Positions 54,227-63,900 of a DNA stretch of 64,000 nt are shown here, piece by piece. Positions within the stretch are counted from its first letter, which is position 1; the number at the start of each line of letters is the position of its first letter. Source of the stretch: Mesorhizobium amorphae CCNWGS0123 (GTDB lineage Bacteria > Pseudomonadota > Alphaproteobacteria > Rhizobiales > Rhizobiaceae). Under the pieces are notes generated by a model that worked only from the letters and a program-made list of their open reading frames with translations, did no database searches and was not told where the DNA came from. The translations under genes were made by a program, and so were the position numbers. Location of the stretch: positions 1,858,001 to 1,922,000 of the forward strand of contig NZ_CP015318.1 of NCBI RefSeq assembly GCF_001686985.1. The letters run 5' to 3'.

Positions 54227-55177
54227 GTGTTCTCGAACTTTCAGGATATCAGCGTCCTGGTTTCCATCACCGTCTTCCTGGCGGCGGTGGCGCTTTTCCT
54301 GTTCGGCGCGCTTGTCTTCTTGCCTGCGCTGCAGACGCGAAAACTGGTCGCACAAAGCCTGTTGGCCGAGGGAATTGCGGATCGTCGTTCGCTCGCGGGT
54401 CAGGAGCAGCTCGCCAAGATCGCGGCACAGAAGCCGATCGACGCTTATTTCCGCTCAGTCGAGAAGGAGCGTGGCGAGCCCAACGCGCTTGAGGCCAAAC
54501 TGTTTCGCGCCGGATTCTATCATTCAAGCGCGCCCCTTATTTATACCTTGTCGCGCATGGCCGCCGTCGGCTTTGGCTTTCTGGCTGCCTACGCGCTCCT
54601 TTCCCGGGTGCTGCCTCCGGAGTTACCCGGCTTCATTGCATTCACCGGCGCCGCCTTGTTCGGACTGGGATGTCTTGTTGTTCCGAGCATCGCGCTTGAC
54701 CGCTTCGAGAAGGCCCAGATGCAGACCTATCGTCGCGGCTTTCCCGACTTCATGGACATGATGATCACCTGCGCCGACGCAGGGATGAGCCTGGAAGCGG
54801 CGGTCGAGCGTGTCAGCGGCGAACTGGCCGGTACCCACAAATGGCTCGGGATCCAGCTTTCGATCATGGTTCTGCAGTTGCGGGCCGGCAAGCCGCTGCG
54901 GGAAGGGCTACGCGAACTCGCTGACCGTGTCGGACTAGACGAGGCGCGGGCCCTGGCGGTTCTGTTTCGGCAATCGGAAGAACTTGGCACCAGTCTCACG
55001 GAGGCGCTGCGCGTCTACAGCGACGAGATGCGAAGCCAGCGAATTCTTCGCGCCGAGGAGCGCGCCAACGCTTTGCCGGTCAAGATGATGATCCCATTGG
55101 GGCTGTGCATATTTCCTGTAGTGTTGATGGTTATCATGTTACCGGTAGTCATCCGGATGAGGGGCATTTTCTTCTAG
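54227..55177 (+). CDS. tadC: TadC-like inner-membrane platform protein
   Basis: The 316-residue product starts at GTG, with GGAGCG about ten bases upstream. It has the same T2SSF architecture as TadB (F-M-D-M-M-I-T-C-A-D-A-G-M-S-L-E-A-A-V, then L-G-T-S-L-T-E-A-L-R-V-Y-S-D-E-M-R). It lies 18 bases after tadB. Confidence 0.92.
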   Translation: MFSNFQDISVLVSITVFLAAVALFLFGALVFLPALQTRKLVAQSLLAEGIADRRSLAGQEQLAKIAAQKPIDAYFRSVEKERGEPNALEAKLFRAGFYHSSAPLIYTLSRMAAVGFGFLAAYALLSRVLPPELPGFIAFTGAALFGLGCLVVPSIALDRFEKAQMQTYRRGFPDFMDMMITCADAGMSLEAAVERVSGELAGTHKWLGIQLSIMVLQLRAGKPLREGLRELADRVGLDEARALAVLFRQSEELGTSLTEALRVYSDEMRSQRILRAEERANALPVKMMIPLGLCIFPVVLMVIMLPVVIRMRGIFF

Positions 55178-55235
55178 TTATGCGTAAGCTTTGATTCTAA
55201 TGTGAGTCGGGGTCAACCCTCGGGGACATATATAT

Positions 55236-55775
55236 ATGAGATGGCAAAATGCGGCCGCAGCCGGCCTGTTGATCCTTGCGATTGCCGGCTGCCAGACGGA
55301 CGCCACCGACGGTGTCGTTCGCACCAACGAACCCTCAAAGGGCGACGTCACTGCATTTGGCGATGCGTTCGACGGGCTGAAGACGGTCAGCGATGTCGAA
55401 TACTATGCCTCGGACCTGGCTGTCGCCGAAGCCAAGAACCAGTTCCGCGCGGAAAATTACGGCAATGCCGGCGCTCTCTTCTACAAGGCGACGCAGCTGG
55501 CTCCAAATGACGGCGTTGCCTGGCTGGGCCTCGCCGCCTGCAGCGACCGCATCCACCGCTTCGACCTTGCCGACCGGGCCTATGGCCGGGCGTTCAAGCT
55601 GATTGGCGGGACACCCGAATATTACAACAATGTCGGCTATTCCTATCTGCTGCGCGGCAAGCTGCAGGACGCGCGCACCAACTTCCTCAAGGCCTATGAG
55701 CTGGCGCCCAAGGATCCGACCGTCGCCAACAATCTGAAGCTCCTGGCCTCCAGCGTGCAGAACGTCGAGCGGTAG
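55236..55775 (+). CDS. tadD: TadD-like TPR lipoprotein
   Basis: The 179-residue product has lipobox I-A-G-C (Cys19) and three TPR-like repeats (N-Y-G-N-A-G-A-L-F-Y-K-A, then D-R-A-Y-G-R-A-F-K, then D-A-R-T-N-F-L-K-A-Y-E-L-A-P). TadD is thought to help secretin assembly as a pilotin. It is shorter than many TadD proteins. Confidence 0.85.
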   Translation: MRWQNAAAAGLLILAIAGCQTDATDGVVRTNEPSKGDVTAFGDAFDGLKTVSDVEYYASDLAVAEAKNQFRAENYGNAGALFYKATQLAPNDGVAWLGLAACSDRIHRFDLADRAYGRAFKLIGGTPEYYNNVGYSYLLRGKLQDARTNFLKAYELAPKDPTVANNLKLLASSVQNVER

Positions 55776-55784
55776 AGCGCCTCT

Positions 55785-56324
55785 ATGCTGCTCGCCGCAT
55801 CGCTGCTGCTGAAGGCGTTGGCGATCCCTCTGCTTGCGAGGATCGCCTGGCTCGACTTCACCACCCAGAAGATATCCAACAGCAACGTGCTGTTGCTGCT
55901 TTGCCTGGGTGCGGGCTCGCTGCTGTTGGTGGCCGTTCAGTCCGGATCCTGGTGGGACATGGGGCTGAGCGCGCTTGCCGGCCTGCTGCTGTTTGTCGTG
56001 CTCTTCCCGTTCTGGGTCTTGCGCAAGGTCGGCGCCGGCGATGTCAAACTGCTGGCCGTCATCCCGTTCCTGATCGGCGGCACCGGCCTGGTCGTGTTTT
56101 CTCTGTTGCTGCTGGTCTTCGCCGTGGCCACGGCCGTGATGGTGAAAAACCCGTTCATGCTGCCCGAGGGGGCCTTTCGCCTCCTCGTCCAGCATCTGGA
56201 CCGCAAGGGCGTCGTGCCCTTCGGCGTGCCGATTGCGCTCGCGGCGATCTGCTCGATCGTATTCCTGATCTATGGCAGCGTGATGCTGCTCACCAGCTCC
56301 GGGGTATTGCAGCAGCTTAGCTGA
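55785..56324 (+). CDS. cpaA: Prepilin peptidase (A24 type, CpaA/TadV)
   Basis: The 179-residue product has about six membrane segments and both catalytic aspartates, W-L-D-F-T-T-Q-K-I and V-G-A-G-D-V-K-L-L. It would cleave the leaders of the Flp pilins and TadE/G-like proteins. It starts nine bases after tadD and ends the plus arm. Confidence 0.88.
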   Translation: MLLAASLLLKALAIPLLARIAWLDFTTQKISNSNVLLLLCLGAGSLLLVAVQSGSWWDMGLSALAGLLLFVVLFPFWVLRKVGAGDVKLLAVIPFLIGGTGLVVFSLLLLVFAVATAVMVKNPFMLPEGAFRLLVQHLDRKGVVPFGVPIALAAICSIVFLIYGSVMLLTSSGVLQQLS

Positions 56325-56335
56325 ATCGACAGCCC

Positions 56336-57523
56336 TCAAAACCCCGACGTCGACTTCTCGACCAGCTTCAGCGCGCCCTTCTCGACCCGGTAGAACGGCA
56401 TCGAGCGCTGGCTGGATCCGTCCGCCCGGAAGCGGAACAGGCCGGTCGACCCGCGGAACCCGCTCGGATTTTCCAGCACCTGCTTGCTGAAGCCGTCGGG
56501 GCCGACGGCGCTGGCGATGCCGGCGGTGAGCGCGACCATGTCATAGGCGTAGGCGACGTTGACGTCGGGCTGGTAGTTGTACGTCGTCTTGAAGCGGTCG
56601 GCGATCGGCCCGGTCTCGCCCTGGTCGAGTGTCGCGATATAGGCGCCTTCGAACAGCGGATCCATCGGGTGCTCCAGCCAGCGGTCGGTCCCGATGAGCT
56701 TCGTCGTCTTGCTTGGAATGCCTTTCGATTTCAGCGCGGCAAGCAGCTGTGACGGGCTGGCGTCTCCGCTGGCGACGATGACGGCATCCGGGGCTTCCAC
56801 CAGCGAGCCCATGTCTGCGATCGCCTTGGCGCCGCCGTCGGCCGGCGAATAGGGCAGGGTGACGGCGAGCGACGCGCCATAGATGCTGAGGCCGTTGGCG
56901 ACCCGCTTTTCAACAGCGCCGGCATTGGCACCCGACGCAACCAGCAGCACGAATTTCTTGGCGCCCTTGGTGGCGATGGCCGCGGCACCCGCCGCGGCGC
57001 TGTCGGCTTCGCTGAGCCGCACCGCGTAGACGCCGGGGCCGCCGGCGAAATTGTCGGCCAGCGCCAGCACCGGCGGCCGGTTCGAGCCCGACAGCTTGGC
57101 GATATTCTGCGCGGCCGGCAGTTCGCTCGGACCGATGACGACCTTCGATCCTGTCGTGATCGCCTTGACCGCCAGGTCCTTGGCGTAGCCCGCATCGCCG
57201 CGCGTGTCCTCGACGGTCAGCGTGATGAGGTTGTTGCCGAGGTCGGTCATCGCCAGCCTGGCGGCGTCGAACATCTTGCGGCCGCCCTCGCCCGCGGTCC
57301 CCGGGGCCGACAGCGGTAGAAGCATGGTGATCTTCGTCGAGCCCGTGCCGAGCGATTGCGTCGCCTGCGGCGGGCCGGCCGCAGCGATGCCCGCCGGCGC
57401 ATTGGGCGCTGCGATCTGGGCCGGGTCGAGCACCTCGCTCACGCTGCCTTTCGACTGGCAGCCGGACAGGGTCGCCGCGAGCGCCAGCGCGATCGCCCTC
57501 GACAGCTTTTTCTTGGCTCTCAT
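56336..57523 (-). CDS. Periplasmic binding-protein-like lipoprotein (LpoA/penicillin-binding protein activator type)
   Basis: The 395-residue product has lipobox L-S-G-C (Cys22) and a type I periplasmic binding fold as in branched-chain amino acid receptors (I-T-M-L-L-P-L-S-A-P, then L-T-V-E-D-T-R-G-D-A-G-Y-A). Rhizobial members are annotated as penicillin-binding protein activators by similarity to LpoA; that role is unproven here. It faces the prepilin peptidase gene tail to tail. Confidence 0.8.
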   Translation of the reverse strand: MRAKKKLSRAIALALAATLSGCQSKGSVSEVLDPAQIAAPNAPAGIAAAGPPQATQSLGTGSTKITMLLPLSAPGTAGEGGRKMFDAARLAMTDLGNNLITLTVEDTRGDAGYAKDLAVKAITTGSKVVIGPSELPAAQNIAKLSGSNRPPVLALADNFAGGPGVYAVRLSEADSAAAGAAAIATKGAKKFVLLVASGANAGAVEKRVANGLSIYGASLAVTLPYSPADGGAKAIADMGSLVEAPDAVIVASGDASPSQLLAALKSKGIPSKTTKLIGTDRWLEHPMDPLFEGAYIATLDQGETGPIADRFKTTYNYQPDVNVAYAYDMVALTAGIASAVGPDGFSKQVLENPSGFRGSTGLFRFRADGSSQRSMPFYRVEKGALKLVEKSTSGF

Positions 57524-57554
57524 CGACTGCTGGCCGGTGTCCTGGCCTTTCCGG

Positions 57555-57926
57555 TCAGTTCATGTATTCGACCATGCGGTCGTGAAAGCACTCGCATTTG
57601 TTGAGATAGTCTTCGTCGCGGTAGTTCGTCTTCAGATAGCCATAGGCCTTGCCGCAGGCGACCTTGGCTTCCGATGCCCAGACGAAGGCCGGGCGGGTCG
57701 AATGGATCCACTCCGAGCTGTTGGCGACGGCGACCGATTCGTCCATCAGCTTGACCACTTCGGCCTTGAGATCGACGATGTTTTCGGTCAGCACCAGATT
57801 GGACGTGCCCACGACACGGCAATAGTCGCCCGTCGGTCCGTCGATGATGTCGGCGGCAAAGCCCGTCGATCCGGCCAGCAACAGCGCGGCGGTGGAAACC
57901 AATAGTCTTGCAGAACGCTTCATCAT
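57555..57926 (-). CDS. Small exported protein of unknown function
   Basis: Two consecutive ATGs (57926, 57923) start a signal peptide ending near G-F-A-A-D. The 123-residue product carries cysteines in D-Y-C-R-V, V-A-C-G-K and C-E-C-F-H, which could form disulfides. No family is recognised. It lies 73 bases downstream of the adhesin gene and may share its transcript. Confidence 0.65.
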   Translation of the reverse strand: MMKRSARLLVSTAALLLAGSTGFAADIIDGPTGDYCRVVGTSNLVLTENIVDLKAEVVKLMDESVAVANSSEWIHSTRPAFVWASEAKVACGKAYGYLKTNYRDEDYLNKCECFHDRMVEYMN

Positions 57927-57953
57927 GAATGCCCCTCCATATCCCCAATATAT

Positions 57954-57978
57954 GACCGTGCTAATACATAGCACGGTC
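57954..57978. terminator. Perfect 10-bp hairpin between the adhesin and the small exported gene
   Basis: GACCGTGCTA and its complement enclose five bases, 21 bases past the adhesin stop. No T-run follows. It could reduce read-through or stabilise the adhesin mRNA. Confidence 0.6.
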
Positions 57979-57999
57979 CAATGGCTTAGCGCCACGCCA

Positions 58000-60900
58000 T
58001 TAGACCAGATTTGCTGTGGTCGTGTGCGTGGTTGTTCCGTCGTCGTAAAGCAGCGTGATCGTGTTGGCCGCGGGCAGGTTCTGCAGCGTCGCGACGTCGA
58101 CGAAATTGGCGCCGTTGGCCGTGCCGTCGGTATCGACGCTGAGCGTGCCCGTTCCCGCATTGTAGTTCACGAAGTCGCCGACATTGGCGCCGCCGGGTGC
58201 CGTGTCGAACAAGGCCGACAGGTCGATCTTGTCGCCGTGCCCGCCAAGACCGCTGTAGTCGACGATGAGATCCTTGATGTCCAGGCCGTCGAGCTTGAAC
58301 GTGTCGGCTCCCGCGCCGCCGGTCATGGTATCCTGGCCGAGACCTCCGATGAGAAGGTCGTTGCCGTCGCCGCCATTCAGAATATCGGCTCCGGCAAACC
58401 CTTGCAGGATATCGTTGCCGCCGTTGCCGGTCAGCGTGTCGCCACTGGCCGTGCCCTGCATGGTCTCGGCATCCGCCGTGCCGGTATAGGTAACACCGTT
58501 GACAACGTGAACGTCGAGTTGCTGTGCAGGTGATGTATCGCCGTCCGCGTCTTTCACGGTGACGTTGAAGGTCAGATCGGCATTCTGGGCCGTCGTCGTG
58601 GTGCTGACCAGACCGATATCGGAGATCTTGAACCCGAGATCATTGGCATCGGAGCTCAGGTTTTGGGTTGTGGTGCTCGCCCCGCCGGCGCCGATGGCAC
58701 CGTTGAGATTGATGGCCGTGCCGGTGATGCCTTCATCGGTCGGTGTGACTTGTGCGCCCACCAGCACATAGTGCTGACCAGCAGCGTTGTAATCATTCGA
58801 TTCGATGATCAACAGACCGTCATTGTTGTCGAGGGTTACACTCGAGTAGGCGCCAGGACCGGAGCCCGGGCCCCTGAAGATGTCGGCGTTCTCTACGAAC
58901 ATTGCCTTGGTTGTGTATTCGTTGGTCGTCGGATCGTAGAGTTTCAGGATGACGATGAAGTCTTCCGTGTTCCCGATGCCATCGAACTTCAGGAACATCG
59001 AACTCACCTGGGCGTCGGGCGTCAAACCCGTAAATCCAGTCGGGTTCGTGGTGAAGAAGTCCATGTCGATGACTTCTCCCTTGCCCATTGTATCGCCGGC
59101 GACGCCATTTGCCGTGCCGGAGATGGACACGAATGCCGAACTCTGGGTGAGCAGTTCTCCGTTCACATAAGTAAGCGTGCTGCCGTCAATCGAACCCGAT
59201 TGCAGGTTGTTGGCTCCGGTGCCGGCACCCGGTTCGGCATAGCCGGTGAACTGGATGAACAGGTTTGTATTGACCTGGGCCACCGCCACATCCGGCTGGC
59301 TGTTGTCAACCGTCGAGGATCCCGGCTGATAGCCGACGATAGAAGACGAATTGCTCACTGTGCTGATCGTTACAGCAGAGATCGGGTCGGCCAGATCCAC
59401 AGTGTAAGTTCCGGCCACCTTGTCGAAGGTGATGGTGCCGGTTTCCTGGGTAGACACGCCGCCGGTGAGATAGCTGAAGCTGACGTTGAAGACAGCCTCT
59501 GTTGACGTCTCGGAAGCCCAGGTTACGGTCGGCGACGTGATCGCGTTTCCTGCCACGGTGCCGGCCAATGTGATGGCGGCAAAGTCAGAATTGACGCTGC
59601 TGTACGACGTACGTCCGTCAGCACCGATGGAGTAGTCGAACACACCGGTGCCGCTGACGGTCCCGCTGTTGGCGAAATAGAGATCCGTCTTGTCGAGAAC
59701 CGTCGGGCCGTCGTCGAGGAAGGTCAGGTTCTGGCCGATGTTGAGGGTGGCCGCGGAGCTGTCGCCGTCCTTGTCGGTGATGGTTGCCGTCAGCGTCACC
59801 AGATTGTCGGCGGTCAGGCTGACCGGCTCGTTCGGGTCCGACGTCGGATGGACGACCGCTCGTTGCTGGTCGAGCGTCACATTGCCCGAGGCATCGGTCG
59901 AGACCGTGAACACGATCGCGCCGCCGGCGCCCGCCCGGCCGATCACCTGGCCGGCCTCGAGGCTCAGCACCACCGCCTGGCCGCTCAGCGTGTCGACCAG
60001 TCCGGTCGACCCGGCATTGAAGCCCAGTGCATAGGTGATCGCGCCGGCGCCGTCGGCGCCGTAGCTGGAGGTGAAGGCGCTGGCGAAGGCCTTCGTGTCG
60101 TTGGTCAGGAGAACCGTCTCGTCCACCGTCAGCGACGCGCTGGTGCCCGGCGCCGAGATCGTCGGGCCGTCGTCGAGGAAGGTCAGGTTCTGGCCGATGT
60201 TGAGGGTGGCCGCGGAGCTGTCGCCGTCCTTGTCGGTGATGGTTGCCGTCAGCGTCACCAGATTGTCGGCGGTCAGGCTGACCGGCTCGTTCGGGTCCGA
60301 CGTCGGATGGACGACCGCCCGTTGCTGGTCGAGCGTCACATTGCCCGAGGCATCGGTCGAGACCGTGAACACGATCGCGCCGCCGGCGCCCGCCCGGCCG
60401 ACCACCTGGCCGGCCTCCAGGCTCAGCACCACCGCCTGGCCGCTCAGCGTGTCGACCAGTCCGGTCGACCCGGCATTGAAGCCCAGTGCATAGGTGATCG
60501 CGCCGGCGCCGTCGGCGCCGTAGCTGGAGGTGAAGGCGCTGGCGAAGGCCTTCGTGTCGTTGGTCAGGAGAACCGTCTCGTCCACCGTCAGCGACGCGCT
60601 GGCGCCCGGCGCCGAGATCGTCGGGCCGTCGTCGAGGAAGGTCAGGTTCTGGCCGATGTTGAGGGTGGCCGCGGAGCTGTCGCCGTCCTTGTCGGTGATG
60701 GTTGCCGTCAGCGTCACCAGATTGTCGGCGGTCAGGCTGACCGGCTCGTTCGGGTCCGACGTCGGATGGACGACCGCCCGTTGCTGGTCGAGCGTCACAT
60801 TGCCCGAGGCATCGGTCGAGACCGTGAACACGATCGCGCCGCCGGCGCCCGCCCGGCCGACCACCTGGCCGGCCTCCAGGCTCAGCACCACCGCCTGGCC

Positions 60901-63900
60901 GCTCAGCGTGTCGACCAGTCCGGTCGACCCGGCATTGAAGCCCAGTGCATAGGTGATCGCGCCGGCGCCGTCGGCGCCGTAGCTGGAGGTGAAGGCGCTG
61001 GCGAAGGCCTTCGTGTCGTTGGTCAGGAGAACCGTCTCGTCCACCGTCAGCGACGCGCTGGCGCCCGGCGCCGAGATCGTCGGGCCGTCGTCGAGGAAGG
61101 TCAGGTTCTGGCCGATGTTGAGGGTGGCCGCGGAGCTGTCGCCGTCCTTGTCGGTGATGGTTGCCGTCAGCGTCACCAGATTGTCGGCGGTCAGGCTGAC
61201 CGGCTCGTTCGGGTCCGACGTCGGATGGACGACCGCTCGTTGCTGGTCGAGCGTCACATTGCCCGAGGCATCGGTCGAGACCGTGAACACGATCGCGCCG
61301 CCGGCGCCCGCCCGGCCGATCACCTGGCCGGCCTCGAGGCTCAGCACCACCGCCTGGCCGCTCAGCGTGTCGACCAGTCCGGTCGACCCGGCATTGAAGC
61401 CCAGTGCATAGGTGATCGCGCCGGCGCCGTCGGCGCCGTAGCTGGAGGTGAAGGCGCTGGCGAAGGCCTTCGTGTCGTTGGTCAGGAGAACCGTCTCGTC
61501 CACCGTCAGCGACGCGCTGGTGCCCGGCGCCGAGATCGTCGGGCCGTCGTCGAGGAAGGTCAGGTTCTGGCCGATGTTGAGGGTGGCCGCGGAGCTGTCG
61601 CCGTCCTTGTCGGTGATGGTTGCCGTCAGCGTCACCAGATTGTCGGCGGTCAGGCTGACCGGCTCGTTCGGGTCCGACGTCGGATGGACGACCGCCCGCT
61701 GCTGGTCGAGCGTCACATTGCCCGAGGCATCGGTCGAGACCGTGAACACGATCGCGCCGCCGGCGCCCGCCCGGCCGACCACCTGGCCGGCCTCGAGGCT
61801 CAGCACCACCGCCTGGCCGCTCAGCGTGTCGACCAGCCCGGTCGACCCGGCATTGAAGCCCAGTGCATAGGTGATCGCGCCGGCGCCGTCGGCGCCGTAG
61901 CTGGAGGTGAAGGCGCTGGCGAAGGCCTTCGTGTCGTTGGTCAGGAGAACCGTCTCGTCCACCGTCAGCGACGCGCTGGCGCCCGGCGCCGAGATCGTCG
62001 GGCCGTCGTCGAGGAAGGTCAGGTTCTGGCCGATGTTGAGGGTGGCCGCGGAGCTGTCGCCGTCCTTGTCGGTGATGGTTGCCGTCAGCGTCACCAGATT
62101 GTCGGCGGTCAGGCTGACCGGCTCGTTCGGGTCCGACGTCGGATGGACGACCGCCCGTTGCTGGTCGAGCGTCACATTGCCCGAGGCATCGGTCGAGACC
62201 GTGAACACGATCGCGCCGCCGGCGCCCGCCCGGCCGACCACCTGGCCGGCCTCGAGGCTCAGCACCACCGCCTGGCCGCTCAGCGTGTCGACCAGCCCGG
62301 TCGACCCGGCATTGAAGCCCAGTGCATAGGTGATCGCGCCGGCGCCGTCGGCGCCGTAGCTGGAGGTGAAGGCGCTGGCGAAGGCCTTCGTGTCGTTGGT
62401 CAGGAGAACCGTCTCGTCCACCGTCAGCGACGCGCTGGCGCCCGACGCCGAGATCGTCGGGCCGTCGTCGAGGAAGGTCAGGTTCTGGCCGATGTTGAGG
62501 GTGGCCGCGGAGCTGTCGCCGTCCTTGTCGGTGATGGTTGCCGTCAGCGTCACCAGATTGTCGGCGGTCAGGCTGACCGGCTCGTTCGGGTCCGACGTCG
62601 GATGGACGACCGCCCGCTGCTGGTCGAGCGTCACATTGCCCGAGGCATCGGTCGAGACCGTGAACACGATCGCGCCGCCGGCGCCCGCCCGGCCGACCAC
62701 CTGGCCGGCCTCGAGGCTCAGCACCACCGCCTGGCCGCTCAGCGTGTCGACCAGCCCGGTCGACCCGGCATTGAAGCCCAGTGCATAGGTGATCGCGCCG
62801 GCGCCGTCGGCGCCGTAGCTGGAGGTGAAGGCGCTGGCGAAGGCCTTCGTGTCGTTGGTCAGGAGAACCGTCTCGTCCACCGTCAGCACCGGCTCTGCGG
62901 CCGTCGAGGGCGCCGCCGACGGGGCATCGTCATTGAAGGTGATGGTCAGCGTGCCCGGTGCGGTCGAACCGTCGGCGTCGGTGATGACGTAGCCCAGATT
63001 GAGCGTCGCGTTGTTCTCGTCATTGGGGCCCTGCGCCTGCAGCACGTTGTCGAGCAGCGTCACAGTGTAGGCGCCGGTCGCCGGGTCGGTTACGTGGACC
63101 GTGAACAGCGGGGTACCGATGCGATCGCCGCTGGTGGTCGTCGCCGTCAATGTGTTGGTGCCTGCGTCCCAGCTGTAGGTGACGTTCTCCTGGCCGACCG
63201 TGCCGCCGGTGCCGTTGAGCGTCGCGAACGAGAAGCCGTTGGCGCCGGCGCCGTCGCCGCCGAGGCTGCCGCCGAGCGTACCCGAGAACGTCGCTTCGTT
63301 GTTGTCGCCATCTGTGTTTGGAACCGCGATATCGCCCGTCGTGCTCGCCGCATTGCCGCCGGTAAGCGCGTCATCGTCGACAGAGGCGGCCGCTGAGCCG
63401 CTCGTTGGCGTATTGGCGTCGGTCACTACAAAGCTGATGCCGGCCGTCGCGGTATCGCCGTCGCCGTCCGTCACCGTGTAGGTCGCCGATGCCGCGCCCG
63501 TACCGGCAACCGGACTGTTGGCGGTGAACGAGTAGCTGCCGTCGGCCTTGACCTTGATGAAGCCATCGCCGATGTCGATCGCCTGCGAGTAGTTGCTGTC
63601 AGCAGGATTGAACACCAGTGCCGTGCCGTCGATATGCGTCACCGTGGCGCCGTCGGCGCCGGCGACGAAGTCCAGCGTGCCGGTCAGCGTCGTGCCTTCG
63701 GCAACGTTCTGCGAGGCTTCCGTGCTTGCGGTGGGAGCATCGTCATTGAAGGTAACCGTCAACGTGCCCGATGCCGTCGAGCCGTCGGCATCGGTGATGA
63801 CGTAGCCCAGGTCGGCCGTCGCGTTGTTTTCGTCATTGGGACCCTGTGCCTGCAGCACGTTGTCGAGCAGCGTCACCGTGTAGGCGCCGGTCGCCGGATC

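Noticed and set aside
59690..62890. A regular repeat array that might be taken for CRISPR
   Set aside because: The units are 459 bp, contiguous, coding and without variable spacers.
59848..63396. An open frame of 1182 codons on the plus strand opposite the adhesin repeats
   Set aside because: It is periodic with exactly the adhesin repeat, lacks a ribosome site and has an Arg/Gly/Ala-rich composition typical of an antisense frame in GC-rich DNA.
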